A stretch of 56,817 bases of DNA from Paracoccaceae bacterium (GCA_007693835.1 RECW01000130.1:1-56817), one strand, 5' to 3'. Shown: positions 47,680 through 56,689, numbered from the stretch's first letter. Made by a program: numbers and translations. Notes: generated by a model not told the origin, from the sequence alone.

Positions 47680-49779
47680 TCAGACCGGCGCGCGCGCGCG
47701 CTTTGCGAGGGCGATGCTGAGCGCCAGCATCGCGAGAACGCCGGCCGCGCCCGCACCGTTCGCGACGGGCGCGGCGGGCCACAGCGCCGCCGCGCCGGCG
47801 GCCCCGGCCGCGACGCGCAGGGGCCAGGCCAGCCGCGACTCCATCCACCCCTCCATCGAAGCCGCCAGACCGTAGACGCCGACGGCGGCGAAGGCGGTGA
47901 TGCGCAGCGCCTCGGCCCAGTCGCCCGAAAGGATCGGCGTGAAGGCGAAGAGCAGCGGCACGATGTAGAGGCCCTTCGCCAGCTTCCAGCTGGTGAAGCC
48001 CGTCGCCATCGCCGGCGCGCGCGCGATGGCCGCCGCGGTGAACGCCGCGAGGCAGACCGGCGGGGTGACGTTCGAATCCTGGCTCAACCAGAAGATGATC
48101 ATGTGCGCCGACAGGAGCGCGGCCATCGCCGTCTCCCGCGCGATGGCGGCGTCGCGGAGCGGCCGCAGCGCCTCGATCGGCAGCGACCCGATCAGCGCCC
48201 GCGCCTCCGCCGTCGGGATCGGCCCGGCCATCGCCGCGGCGGCCGCCTCGGGCGAGGCCAGCATCAGGATCGGCGCGGCGGTCTGCGGCAGGGTTCCCGT
48301 CGCGAGCATCGTCACCAGCGTCGCGTCGGAGATCATGCCTGCGAGCGCGGGGGCGGAAAGCGTCGCAAGCACGATGTAGGCCGCGGTGACCGGCAGCCCC
48401 ATGCCGAGCACCAGCGAGGCGACGGCGATCAGCGCGATGGCGACCAGCACGTTCCCGCCCGCCCACTGCGCGATCATCAGCGAGAACACGTTGCCGACGC
48501 CCGCCGTCGAGATCACGTTGACGACGACGCCGACCGCCACCAGCAGCACCGCCGTCATGATCATGTTGCGCGCGCCGAGCGCCAGCGCCTCGACCACCGC
48601 CCGCGGCCCCATCCGCCGTGCGCCGAGCCAGCTCGCCGCCACGGTCGCGCCGATGCCGATCACGGCGGCGTAGGAGGGGGTGTAGCCCGAGAGCAGCGCC
48701 CAGATCACGGCGCCGATGGGCAGGAAGAACGCGGCGCCGCCCGCCTTCATCGCGTCCCACAGCGACACCGCGACCCCCGGCATGGCGCCGAGGCCCTGCC
48801 GCTTGGCCTCGATTCGCACGAAGAAGGCCACCGACAGGAAGTAGAGCAGCGCCGGCAGCGCCGCGACGGCGACGATCCGGTCGTAGGGAATCCGCGTGTA
48901 GCTCGCCATCACGAAGGCGCCGGCCCCCATGATCGGCGGCATCACCTGACCGCCGGTGGAGGCTGCGGCCTCGACCGCGCCGGCGAACTTCGGCGGGAAG
49001 CCCGCCCGCTTCATCAGGGGGATGGTGATGACGCCGGTCGAGGCGGTGTTGGCGACCGCCGAACCCGAAATCGTGCCGGTCAGCCCCGAGGCGATCACCG
49101 CGACGAGCCCCGGCCCGCCGATCATCCGCCCCGCCACCGCCCGCGCCAGCGCGATCACGAAGTCGCCCGCGCCCGAGCGCAGCAGGAAGGCGCCGAAGAT
49201 GATGAACGGAAAGACCGTCGCGGCCGAGATGCGCGCGATCGAGCCGAACATGGCGTCGTCGCCGTAGAGGCTGCGGAACAGCACGGTCTCGGGGCTGAGT
49301 CCGGGGAAGTTGAACACGCCCCCGACGAAGCGTCCCCACCACGCCACATAGCCGAGGGCGAGGATCATCAGGACCGGAATCACCGGCCCCGCCGCGCGCC
49401 GGGCGAACTCCAGCGCGCCGACCAGCACGACGCAGCCGGCGACCCAGTCGAGCGTCGAGAGCCGCACGCCGCGGGCGTAGATCGCGCTCTCCGCCCGCGC
49501 CACGTAGAGCGCCGCGGCGGCGACCGCGAGGCCGAGCGCCAGGTCGACCCACAGCCATCCGCGCCCGCGCATTCGCCGCGAGGCGGGCGTCCAGAGCGCG
49601 CAGAGCAGCGCGAAGCCGCCGAAGTGGATGACGTTGCGCTCTATGTCGCTGACCAGCGGGGTCAGCGCCGCCGCGAGATGGAAAACCGAGAGCGCGACGG
49701 CGAGCCCCGTCGCGCCCCAGAGCCACGGCCCCGCCAGCTGGCGCTGGGCGTCGCCGCCGATCTCGTCCTCGGGCGTCAT
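47680..49779 (-). CDS. TRAP transporter fused permease (4TM/12TM)
   Basis: The 699-residue membrane protein joins the small DctQ-like part (N-terminal about 150 residues, four helices) to the large DctM-like part. The DctM part has family motifs GSGLTGTISGSAVANTASTGVITIPLMKRAGFPPKFAGAVEAAASTGGQVMPPIMGAGAF-like stretches, quoted here only in outline (GTISGSAVANTAS, STGGQVMPPIMGA, QDSNVTPPVC). It imports an organic acid with Na+ or H+ using the TAXI receptor encoded just upstream. Substrate unknown. Confidence 0.95.
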   Translation of the reverse strand: MTPEDEIGGDAQRQLAGPWLWGATGLAVALSVFHLAAALTPLVSDIERNVIHFGGFALLCALWTPASRRMRGRGWLWVDLALGLAVAAAALYVARAESAIYARGVRLSTLDWVAGCVVLVGALEFARRAAGPVIPVLMILALGYVAWWGRFVGGVFNFPGLSPETVLFRSLYGDDAMFGSIARISAATVFPFIIFGAFLLRSGAGDFVIALARAVAGRMIGGPGLVAVIASGLTGTISGSAVANTASTGVITIPLMKRAGFPPKFAGAVEAAASTGGQVMPPIMGAGAFVMASYTRIPYDRIVAVAALPALLYFLSVAFFVRIEAKRQGLGAMPGVAVSLWDAMKAGGAAFFLPIGAVIWALLSGYTPSYAAVIGIGATVAASWLGARRMGPRAVVEALALGARNMIMTAVLLVAVGVVVNVISTAGVGNVFSLMIAQWAGGNVLVAIALIAVASLVLGMGLPVTAAYIVLATLSAPALAGMISDATLVTMLATGTLPQTAAPILMLASPEAAAAAMAGPIPTAEARALIGSLPIEALRPLRDAAIARETAMAALLSAHMIIFWLSQDSNVTPPVCLAAFTAAAIARAPAMATGFTSWKLAKGLYIVPLLFAFTPILSGDWAEALRITAFAAVGVYGLAASMEGWMESRLAWPLRVAAGAAGAAALWPAAPVANGAGAAGVLAMLALSIALAKRARAPV

Positions 49780-49798
49780 GCCGCCCGCGTCGCGCCCG

Positions 49799-50812
49799 TC
49801 ACTCCGCGATCAGGCGCGCCGGCACGTCGACGCCGATCTCCTGAAAATACCGCAGCGCGCCGGGATGGAGCGGCAGCGGCAGCCCGTTCAGCGCCGTCTC
49901 CAGCGTGAATTCTTCGGTGGCCGGGTGGATGGCGCGGAGGAAGGCGAGGTTCTCGAACATCGTCCGGGTGATCTGGTAGACGTGCTCCTCCGGCACGTCG
50001 GCGTTCACCGCGAGGAAGTTCGGCTGCGCGATGGTCACGACATCGTAGTCCTGCCCCGGATAGGTCCCGGCCGGGATGTCGTAGGCCGTCCAGAGATTGA
50101 AGCCGCCGTCGGCCTCCTCGACCTGCTCGGGCGAGAAGGTCAGCAGGCGCACCCGGTCGGACGCGGCGGCGAACAGCTGCGTCAGCGCGCCCACCGGCAC
50201 GCCGGCCGGCGTGGAGATCCCCGCGACCTGGCCGTTCTGCAGCGCCTCCGCCGCCGGCCCGTAGCCGCCGTAGACCAGCGTGAAGTCCTCGTCGATGTTC
50301 ACGCCGAGATTGCCGAGGATGATGCGGTTCGAGCCGATGGTGCCCGAGTTCTGCGCGCCGAGCGCCGCGCTGCGGCCCTTGATGCCGACGAAATCCGCGA
50401 TGGTGCCGGTCTCGGCGTGGTCGGCGCCGACGACGAAATGCTCGACGTTCGGCCAGAGCCCCGCCACCGAGCGCAGGTTCTCCTGCGGTCCGTCCGCCTC
50501 GACTGGCCCGACGCCCTCGGCGGCGAAATAGCCGAACAGGCCCTGCAGGATCGAGAACTGCGCCTCGCCCTCGCGCATCAGCCGGATGTTCTCGCCCGAT
50601 CCGGCGGACGAGATCGCCGACATGCCGATGCCTTCCGAGGGCTCGAGCCGCACCTTGGTCAGCGTCGCGATGGCGACGCCGACAGGGTAGTAGGTGCCGC
50701 CGGTGGAGGCGGTGGCGAGGATGTAGTTCGCGCTCTGCGCGCCTGCGCCCGATGCCGAGACGACGGCGGCGAGAGCGGCGCCGGCGATGGCGGCGCGACG
50801 TGTCATGGACAT
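49799..50812 (-). CDS. TAXI-family TRAP solute receptor
   Basis: The 337-residue periplasmic protein has a signal peptide (TRRAAIAGAALAAVVSASGAGAQ). The TAXI N terminus YILATASTGGTYYPVGVAIATL follows, then SAGSGENIRLMREGEAQFSILQ and GAQNSGTIGSNRIILGNLGV. TAXI receptors work with fused permeases like the one encoded 19 bases downstream. Known relatives bind glutamate or other carboxylates; the ligand is unknown here. The double Arg in the leader may allow Tat export. The gene starts about 95 bases after the DUF5368 gene ends. Confidence 0.94.
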   Translation of the reverse strand: MSMTRRAAIAGAALAAVVSASGAGAQSANYILATASTGGTYYPVGVAIATLTKVRLEPSEGIGMSAISSAGSGENIRLMREGEAQFSILQGLFGYFAAEGVGPVEADGPQENLRSVAGLWPNVEHFVVGADHAETGTIADFVGIKGRSAALGAQNSGTIGSNRIILGNLGVNIDEDFTLVYGGYGPAAEALQNGQVAGISTPAGVPVGALTQLFAAASDRVRLLTFSPEQVEEADGGFNLWTAYDIPAGTYPGQDYDVVTIAQPNFLAVNADVPEEHVYQITRTMFENLAFLRAIHPATEEFTLETALNGLPLPLHPGALRYFQEIGVDVPARLIAE

Positions 50813-50907
50813 GGTTCCCCCCCTTGGGAAGCTGCGCTTTCCGCGCGTTGCGGCGTCAGCCTAGGAGAGCGCGCGGCGGAGGGCCAGCCCCCGCCGCGAA
50901 GCCGATG

Positions 50908-51270
50908 TCAGGCTTCCTCGGACTTGCCAGGATACAGCAGGCCGAGCGCCACGTAGGAGATCACCACCGCGCCGCCGGCGCCGAGCACGAAGACGCCTGC
51001 CAGCACCAGCCAGTCGATGGGCCCGCCGAACGCCGAGGTCGGCGTCGAGCTGGTGAAGTACTTGGTGAAGGCGACCGCCGCGACGCCGCCGAGCGGGGCC
51101 AGCAGCTCCGCCTTGACGAAGCGGCTGGTGCGCAGGCCCCGGTCGCGGATCAGCACGACGAGGAACGCCGCCGCGCCGACAACCGACACGATCACGATCG
51201 CCCACCACCAGAACAGGCCGAACATCTCCTGAAACACCGCGACCAGCATCCCGAGCGTGAGATCTTTCAT
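50908..51270 (-). CDS. DUF5368-type membrane protein
   Basis: The 120-residue protein has three membrane helices (about 15-42, 52-70 with a break, and 85-110). The opening MKDLTLGMLVAVFQEMFG is what I recall for DUF5368 proteins of Rhodobacterales. It starts 12 bases after the sulfide:quinone oxidoreductase gene, so both are one transcript. It might anchor the exported flavoprotein or pass quinone electrons, which is inference from position only. Confidence 0.75.
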   Translation of the reverse strand: MKDLTLGMLVAVFQEMFGLFWWWAIVIVSVVGAAAFLVVLIRDRGLRTSRFVKAELLAPLGGVAAVAFTKYFTSSTPTSAFGGPIDWLVLAGVFVLGAGGAVVISYVALGLLYPGKSEEA

Positions 51271-51282
51271 GGCGTCGTCTCC

Positions 51283-52659
51283 TCAGGCCTGACCGCGGAT
51301 CATGGCGAAGTAGGTCGGCTTCAGCGCCACCTTCTTCATCAGCCACGAGATCCAGAGCTCCTCCAGCGGCGCCACGACGCCGGGGAAGGAGGGAACGAGG
51401 TTGTCGTCGTAGTCGAACTCGATCAGCATCGCCCGGCCGATCCGCGTGATCAGCGGGCAGGAGGTGTAGCCGTTGTAGCTTTCGAGCGACTCGCGCCCGG
51501 CGATGTCGGCCACCAGATGATCGACCGCCACGGGCACCTGCCACTTGACGCTGGCCGCGGTCTTGCCCTTCGGCACGCCGGCCACGTCGCCGACCGCGAA
51601 GACCTCCGGATAGCGCAGGTGGCGCATGGTGTGGCGGTCGACCTCGACCCAGCCGTCGTTGGCCCAAGGCCCCTCCCGCCACGGCAGCGGGCTGTTGCGC
51701 ACGGGCTCCGGCGCGCGCATCGGCGGGATGACGTTGATGAAATCGTAGTCGCATTCCGCCGTGCCGTCGGGCGTGGTGAAGAAGGCGAGCTTCTTCACCG
51801 GATCGATGCCTTTCAGCACGTGGCTGCGGTGCACCTCGACGCCCTTGCGGTCGAACAGCATCCGCAGCTTCTCGTTGACGATCGGCACGCTGAACAGCGC
51901 GTTCGCATGGGCGAAATACTTGATCTCCGACTGCTCCCGCGTGCCGTTGGTGCGCAGGATGTCGTCGACGATCATGGTGTATTTCAGCGGCGCGCCGGCG
52001 CACTTCATCTCGGTGGCTGGTCGGCCGAACACGCCGACGCCGCCGCGCTCGGCGAAGCGCATCATCTCGGCGGCGGTGGCCGCCGCCTCCTCGGGGCCGG
52101 CGTAGACCGCGCCGACGCCGTCGCGGCCGATCAGGCGGCGCTCGAAGCCCTCGACCGCGTCGAAGTCGAGGGTCAGGCCCGCGGCCACGATGAGGAAGTC
52201 GTAAGGCACGCTTCTGCCGGAGGCGGTGACGACCTTGCGCCCGTCAGGGTCGATCTCGGCCGCGGCCTCCTCGATCCACGCGACGCCGTCGGGGACCCAC
52301 TCGGCGGTCGACGACAGCACGTAGTCGGCCGGCTGCAACCCGGCGGCGACCAGCGTGAAGCCCGGCTGGTAGTAGTGGCGCTTGCGCGGATCGATCAGCG
52401 TGATCTCGGCGCCGACGACCTCGCGCTTCAGCCGCGCCGCGCAGGAGAGGCCGGCGGCGCCGGCGCCGACGATCACGATGCGCGCCCGCGACGCGACCGG
52501 AGACACCGCCCGCGCCGCCGGCGGAGCGGCGAGGAAAAGGCTCAGCGCCGCGGCGCCCGCAAGCATGTCGCGGCGGGTGAGGCCGCGGCTTTCCAGCATC
52601 CGAATCACCGCGGAGTCGGCGGCGAACGGGGAGAACGTCCGTCCCGTCATGCGTTTCAT
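51283..52659 (-). CDS. sqr: Sulfide:quinone oxidoreductase, type II-like, with Tat leader
   Basis: The 458-residue flavoprotein has a twin-arginine-like leader (SRGLTRRDMLAGAAALSLFLAAPPAARA, about residues 25-51), then FAD motif IVIVGAGAAGLSCAARL and RHYYQPGFTLVAAGL. The two redox cysteines of type II SQR are Cys220 in MKCAGAPLK and Cys401 in NGYTSCPLITR, as in human SQOR. The enzyme oxidises sulfide to sulfane sulfur and reduces quinone. A Tat leader implies periplasmic location, unusual for this type. It is preceded by the Rrf2 gene and followed by DUF5368. Confidence 0.88.
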   Translation of the reverse strand: MKRMTGRTFSPFAADSAVIRMLESRGLTRRDMLAGAAALSLFLAAPPAARAVSPVASRARIVIVGAGAAGLSCAARLKREVVGAEITLIDPRKRHYYQPGFTLVAAGLQPADYVLSSTAEWVPDGVAWIEEAAAEIDPDGRKVVTASGRSVPYDFLIVAAGLTLDFDAVEGFERRLIGRDGVGAVYAGPEEAAATAAEMMRFAERGGVGVFGRPATEMKCAGAPLKYTMIVDDILRTNGTREQSEIKYFAHANALFSVPIVNEKLRMLFDRKGVEVHRSHVLKGIDPVKKLAFFTTPDGTAECDYDFINVIPPMRAPEPVRNSPLPWREGPWANDGWVEVDRHTMRHLRYPEVFAVGDVAGVPKGKTAASVKWQVPVAVDHLVADIAGRESLESYNGYTSCPLITRIGRAMLIEFDYDDNLVPSFPGVVAPLEELWISWLMKKVALKPTYFAMIRGQA

Positions 52660-52680
52660 CCCTTGGTCTGCAATTTGTTT

Positions 52681-53157
52681 CTACTGATACTCACTGTATA
52701 ATAATTCCGTCGCGTCACCCTGCGACCCAAGGCCCAACAAACTGCGCAAATCGTCGCTGTCCGTCGTCAGGTCGGCAAGCGAATGCCGGTCAAGTTCGGC
52801 GAAGAACGCCTCCAGCGCGGCGACGAACGCGCGGCGCAGGCGGCACGCCGGGGCGAGGACGCAGGTGTTGGGCTCCGGCCCGAGGCATTCGGTAAGGCCG
52901 ACTCCCGTCTCCATGGCGCGCAGCACAGCGCCCACCGTGATCGCCTCCGGCGGCTGCGCGAGCCGAACGCCGCCCCGCCGTCCCCGCGTCGTTTCGATGA
53001 AGCCGGCCGCGGCGAGGGCATGCGCGATCTTCGCAAGATGCGTTTCGGACATCCCGCAGGTTTCGGCGATGTGGGCCACCGTCACGAGACGCTCCGGGTG
53101 GAGCGCGCAGAACATGAGCAGCCGCATCGCGTGATCGGAACGGACCGTGAGGTGCAT
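52681..53157 (-). CDS. Rrf2-family regulator, NsrR-like
   Basis: The 158-residue DNA-binding protein has the Rrf2 winged helix (MHLTVRSDHAMRLLMF, HIAETCGMSETHLAKIAHAL, TRGRRGGVRLA). Three cluster cysteines follow: Cys91, Cys99 and Cys105 in ECLGPEPNTCVLAPACRL. The spacing resembles NsrR (91, 96, 102 in E. coli), which senses NO with an Fe-S cluster; the pattern could also sense sulfur or redox state. It is first in the operon with sqr, and divergent from the DsrE-like gene, so it probably controls both. SD GGGAGG precedes the ATG. Confidence 0.9.
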   Translation of the reverse strand: MHLTVRSDHAMRLLMFCALHPERLVTVAHIAETCGMSETHLAKIAHALAAAGFIETTRGRRGGVRLAQPPEAITVGAVLRAMETGVGLTECLGPEPNTCVLAPACRLRRAFVAALEAFFAELDRHSLADLTTDSDDLRSLLGLGSQGDATELLYSEYQ

Positions 53158-53220
53158 GGCGAGCCTCCCGCATTAGCGCCCTCGACAAGTCGAATTTTAG
53201 TCCTTTTGCGAAACTGTGAC

Positions 53221-53249
53221 TTGACGCCGATCATGTCAGCCGGAATATT
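53221..53249 (+). promoter_or_regulatory. Promoter of the DsrE-like gene with overlapping palindrome
   Basis: TTGACG (53221-53226), 17 bases, AATATT (53244-53249) form a good sigma70 promoter. A perfect palindrome GGAATATTCC (53242-53251) covers the -10 box and is a natural repressor site, most simply for the Rrf2 protein encoded divergently. The 5' leader to the ATG at 53368 is about 110 bases. Confidence 0.6.
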
Positions 53250-53367
53250 CCCCATCGGAAAAACGTGAAATTGTCGCAGGATGAGATCGAGGGCGCACCT
53301 TTCGCCGCACCCGCCTGAAGCAGGCGCCTTCTCTCGCCGCCCCGGCCGACCCAAGCAGGAGACATCC

Positions 53368-53799
53368 ATGCGCATGCTGATCGCCGCCCTCGCCGTCACG
53401 CTTCCGTTCGCCGCCGCCGCGGAGGAGGCGCCGTCGGAGAAGCTCGTGACCGTCGTCGCCACGGCCGAGCCCCAGACGCAGCTGATGGCGATGGTGCTGA
53501 CCATGGCTGCGGTTCAGCAGGGGGCCGAGGCGCACATCCTGCTGTGCGGCCCCGGCGCCGACATCGCCCTGATCGACGCCCCCGACAGCGCGACCGCGCC
53601 GCAGGCGCCCCGCGGGATGAGCCCGCAAAGCCTGATGATGGCGATCATGGAGACCGGCGTTCCGGTCGAGGTCTGCGCCATCTATCTGCCCAACCTCGGC
53701 GCCGGGCCGGAGGTGCTGATCGACGGAGTCGCCGTCGCCCAACCGCCGGCGATGGCCGCGAAGATCATGGCCGAAGGCGTCCGCGTCCTCAGCTTCTGA
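53368..53799 (+). CDS. Secreted DsrE-like sulfur-carrier-type protein
   Basis: The 143-residue protein has a signal peptide (MRMLIAALAVTLPFAAAAEE) and a DsrE/DsrF-like fold. LVTVVATAEPQTQLMAMVLTMAAVQQGAEAHILLCGPGA gives the first Rossmann half with Cys60, followed by GVPVEVCAIYLPN with Cys103 at the position of the usual active Cys, and ending MAEGVRVLSF. DsrE proteins carry persulfide sulfur. Export and divergence from the Rrf2-sqr operon suggest a periplasmic sulfane sulfur acceptor. The ATG at 53368 follows CAGGAG; the track start 29 codons upstream would bury the signal peptide. Confidence 0.85.
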   Translation: MRMLIAALAVTLPFAAAAEEAPSEKLVTVVATAEPQTQLMAMVLTMAAVQQGAEAHILLCGPGADIALIDAPDSATAPQAPRGMSPQSLMMAIMETGVPVEVCAIYLPNLGAGPEVLIDGVAVAQPPAMAAKIMAEGVRVLSF

Positions 53800-53822
53800 C
53801 GGACGGCGGCGGCAGAACAGGC

Positions 53823-53866
53823 CGGCGCACCGACCGTCGCCCCCGGGGGCGTCGCCCGGTGCGCCG
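53823..53866. terminator. Bidirectional terminator between the DsrE-like gene and hemB
   Basis: CGGCGCACCG (53823-53832) and CGGTGCGCCG (53857-53866) form a perfect 10-bp outer stem. The interior holds a second palindrome GCCCCCGGGGGC. The element lies between convergent stops. Confidence 0.68.
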
Positions 53867-53877
53867 CAGTCCCGCCG

Positions 53878-54885
53878 TCAGCCCCTCTGCCGCTCCCGCG
53901 CCAGCACGCGCGCGGCGTCCGGCGCGAAATAGGTCAGCACGCCGTCGCAGCCGGCGCGCTTGAAGGCGGCGAGGCTCTCCATCATCGCGCGCTCGCCGTC
54001 GAGCCAGCCGGCCTGCGCCGCCGCCTTGATCATCGAGTATTCGCCCGAGACATTGTAAGCGAAGACAGGCGCGTCGAAGGCTTCCTTGATGCGCCGTATC
54101 ACGTCGAGATAGGGCAGGCCGGGCTTCACCATCAGCATGTCGGCCCCCTCCGCGATGTCCATCGCCGTCTCGCGCAGCGACTCCGACCCGTTGCCGGGGT
54201 CCATCTGGTAGGTCTTCTTGTCGCCCTTCAGCGCGCCGCCCGAGCCCACCGCGTCGCGGAACGGCGAGAAGAAGCACGAGGCGTACTTCGCCGCGTAGGT
54301 CATGATCAGCACGTCGCAGTGGCCCTCGCGCTCCAGCGCGGCCCGCATGGCGCCGACGCGCCCGTCCATCATGTCGGAGGGGCCGAGGATGTCGGCGCCC
54401 GCCTCGGCCTGCACCAGCGTCTGGCGCACCAGCGCGTCGAGGCTGCGGTCGTTGTGGATCACCCCGTCGCAGACGATGCCGTCATGCCCGTCGGCGTTGT
54501 AGGGGTCGAGCGCCACGTCGAGCATGACGCCGATCTCGGGCACCGCCTGCTTGATCGCCCGCGTCGCGCGGCAGACGAGGTTCTCGGGGTTCCACGCCTC
54601 GCGGCAGTCGCAGGTCTTCAGGGCGGGGTCGGTGTTGGGGAAGAGCTCGATGCAGGGAATGCCGAGCGCCGCCGCCTCCTCCGCCGCGCGCACGGCGCGG
54701 TCGATGGTCAGACGCTCGACGCCGGGCATCGAGGGGACGGGCTCGGCGCGGTTCGTCCCCTCGATCACGAAGATCGGCCAGATCAGGTCGTCGACGGTGA
54801 GATTGGTCTCGCGCACGAGGCGGCGCACCCAGGGCGTGCGGCGCAGGCGGCGGGGGCGGGCGGCGGGGTAGGCGGGCGTGATCAT
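53878..54885 (-). CDS. hemB: Delta-aminolevulinic acid dehydratase (porphobilinogen synthase)
   Basis: The 335-residue enzyme condenses two 5-aminolevulinate molecules in tetrapyrrole synthesis. The two Schiff-base lysines are in [17 protein letters not shown] and [10 protein letters not shown]; the Arg/Gln-rich loop ([13 protein letters not shown]) is also present. The metal-segment position reads [15 protein letters not shown], with Cys92, Cys94 and Cys105, unlike both the classical zinc motif and the Mg-type motif. The ATG at 54885 lies 160 bases from the divergent acyl-CoA dehydrogenase. Confidence 0.97.
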   Translation of the reverse strand: MITPAYPAARPRRLRRTPWVRRLVRETNLTVDDLIWPIFVIEGTNRAEPVPSMPGVERLTIDRAVRAAEEAAALGIPCIELFPNTDPALKTCDCREAWNPENLVCRATRAIKQAVPEIGVMLDVALDPYNADGHDGIVCDGVIHNDRSLDALVRQTLVQAEAGADILGPSDMMDGRVGAMRAALEREGHCDVLIMTYAAKYASCFFSPFRDAVGSGGALKGDKKTYQMDPGNGSESLRETAMDIAEGADMLMVKPGLPYLDVIRRIKEAFDAPVFAYNVSGEYSMIKAAAQAGWLDGERAMMESLAAFKRAGCDGVLTYFAPDAARVLARERQRG

Positions 54886-55044
54886 CGTGCGGTCTCCTCC
54901 ACGGCGGCATTTGAGCGCGCGGGCGCGGGCCTGTCGATGCGACCCCCTGCGGCGGCTTTGCGCGCAGGCCCCGCCGCGTGCACAGTGTGGACCGGAAGCG
55001 GCGGGACCGATAATCTAACAGCCGTTCAATTCGGGGGAGACGTC

Positions 55045-56190
55045 ATGGATTTCGGGCTGACCGGGGAGCAGACGCAGATCCGCGAGATGGTCGACGCCTT
55101 CGCGGCCGAGAAACTCGCGCCCCACACCGCCGCCTGGGACCGGGACGCGCATTTTCCCCTCGACGTGATGCGCGAGGCGGCGGGGCTCGGTCTCGCCGGC
55201 GTCTTCGTCGATCCCGAATACGGCGGCTCGGGGCTCGGGCGGCTCGACGGGGCGCTGATCTTCGAAGGGCTCGCCAAGGGCTGCGTCTCGACCTCGGCCT
55301 TCATGACCATCCACAACATGGTCGCATGGATGATCGACCGTTTCGGCGACGCGGAGCAGAAGGCGCGCTTCCTGCCGTCGCTCTGCGCCATGGAGACGGT
55401 CGCCTCCTACTGTCTCACCGAGCCGGGCTCGGGCTCGGACGCCGCGGCGCTGCGGACCACCGCGCGGGCGGACGGGAACAGCCATTACGTGCTGAACGGC
55501 TCGAAGGCGTTCATCTCCGGCGCCGGTTCCTCCGACCTCTACGCCGTGATGTGCCGCACGGGCGAGGCCGGCCCCGCCGGCATCTCCTGCATCCTCGTGG
55601 AGAAGGGGACGCCCGGCCTCTCCTTCGGCAAGCTCGAAGCCAAGATGGGCTGGAACAGCCAGCCGACCGCCGTGGTCACCTTCGAGGACTGTCGCGTGCC
55701 CGCAGAGAACCGCCTCGGGCCGGAAGGCGACGGGTTCCGCTACGCCATGAAGGGCCTCGACGGCGGGCGGATCAACATCGCCGCCTGCTCGCTCGGCGGC
55801 GCGGCGTGGGCGCTGGACACGGCGCTGGCGCACGTCCGCGAGCGCATCGCCTTCGGCAAGCCGCTCGCGGCGCTTCAGGCGGTGCAGTTCAAGCTCGCCG
55901 ACATGGCGACGAAGCTGGAGGCGTCGCGGCTGATGACGTGGCGCGCGGCCGCCGCCCTCGACGCCGGCGCGCCGGACGCCACGATGCGCTCGGCCATGGC
56001 CAAGCAGTTCGTCACCGACGCCTGCTTCGAGGTGGTGGACGAGGCGCTGCAACTGCATGGCGGCTACGGCTACATCAAGGACTACGGGCTGGAGCAGCGG
56101 CTGCGCGACCTGCGCGTGCACCGCATCCTCGAAGGCGCCAACGAGATCATGCGCGTCATCGTGAGCCGGAAACTGCTGGACGCGGTTTGA
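55045..56190 (+). CDS. Acyl-CoA dehydrogenase, isobutyryl-CoA dehydrogenase-like
   Basis: The 381-residue FAD enzyme is close to mitochondrial ACAD8 along its whole length. Examples are [66 protein letters not shown] and [14 protein letters not shown]. The end is [14 protein letters not shown], with the catalytic Glu in the last motif region. It oxidises isobutyryl-CoA to methacrylyl-CoA in valine breakdown. The ATG at 55045 follows GGGGGAGA. The two genes after it fit the same pathway. The track ORF upstream extension overlaps hemB and was dropped. Confidence 0.94.
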   Translation: MDFGLTGEQTQIREMVDAFAAEKLAPHTAAWDRDAHFPLDVMREAAGLGLAGVFVDPEYGGSGLGRLDGALIFEGLAKGCVSTSAFMTIHNMVAWMIDRFGDAEQKARFLPSLCAMETVASYCLTEPGSGSDAAALRTTARADGNSHYVLNGSKAFISGAGSSDLYAVMCRTGEAGPAGISCILVEKGTPGLSFGKLEAKMGWNSQPTAVVTFEDCRVPAENRLGPEGDGFRYAMKGLDGGRINIAACSLGGAAWALDTALAHVRERIAFGKPLAALQAVQFKLADMATKLEASRLMTWRAAAALDAGAPDATMRSAMAKQFVTDACFEVVDEALQLHGGYGYIKDYGLEQRLRDLRVHRILEGANEIMRVIVSRKLLDAV

Positions 56191-56193
56191 GCT

Positions 56194-56679
56194 GTGCAGG
56201 GCTGGACGTACGTCGGATCGGGGCCGCCCTTCTGGTACTGGGTGGCTGCGGCCGTTTTCTGGTGGCGCGCCTGCGCGACGACGCTCGACGTGCCGAACGC
56301 GCTGCTGCTCGCGGCGGGGCGCTCGGCGGAGGACGCGGCGCTGTTCGACGCCCTCGCCCGCCGGCAGGCGGCGCGCGCGGCGGCGGGGTGGCGGCGGCGC
56401 GGGGCCACGCTCGTCGCGGTCGGCGCCTTCGCCATCGCCTTCGCGGTGGTCGCCGCGCTGACGCGCCGCGACGGGGTCGCCGCTGCGGCGGTCTGCCTGT
56501 TCGGGCCGGCCGCCCTCCATGCGGCCTGGGCGCGACGGACTGCGGAGGCCGTCGTCGCCGATCCGCCGGACGCCGAAGGGCTGCGCGTTCGGTTCCTGCG
56601 GCTGCGCGCAGGGGCCTTTCTCGCCGCGATGGTCAACGCCGCCGCGGCGACGCTGCTCGGACGCTTCGGGCTGCCATGA
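56194..56679 (+). CDS. Hypothetical membrane protein between valine-degradation genes
   Basis: The 161-residue protein starts with GTG 3 bases after the dehydrogenase stop. It has about four hydrophobic helices (PPFWYWVAAAVFWWRACA, TLVAVGAFAIAFAVVAAL, VAAAAVCLFGPAALHAAW, AGAFLAAMVNAAAATLLGRF). It resembles Rhodobacterales proteins annotated as a component of the SufBCD complex, an annotation I consider unreliable. It is in the middle of a valine-catabolic transcript, but a membrane protein has no known part in that pathway. Confidence 0.7.
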   Translation: MQGWTYVGSGPPFWYWVAAAVFWWRACATTLDVPNALLLAAGRSAEDAALFDALARRQAARAAAGWRRRGATLVAVGAFAIAFAVVAALTRRDGVAAAAVCLFGPAALHAAWARRTAEAVVADPPDAEGLRVRFLRLRAGAFLAAMVNAAAATLLGRFGLP

Positions 56680-56689
56680 GGGAAGGGCG

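Noticed and set aside
53878-53960. Possible metal-independent versus zinc HemB decided by one motif
   Set aside because: The cysteine spacing fits neither class, so no metal type is claimed in the annotation.
55009-55014. GATAAT as -10 box of the acyl-CoA dehydrogenase promoter
   Set aside because: The hexamer 17 bases upstream (TGTGGA) does not resemble a -35 box.
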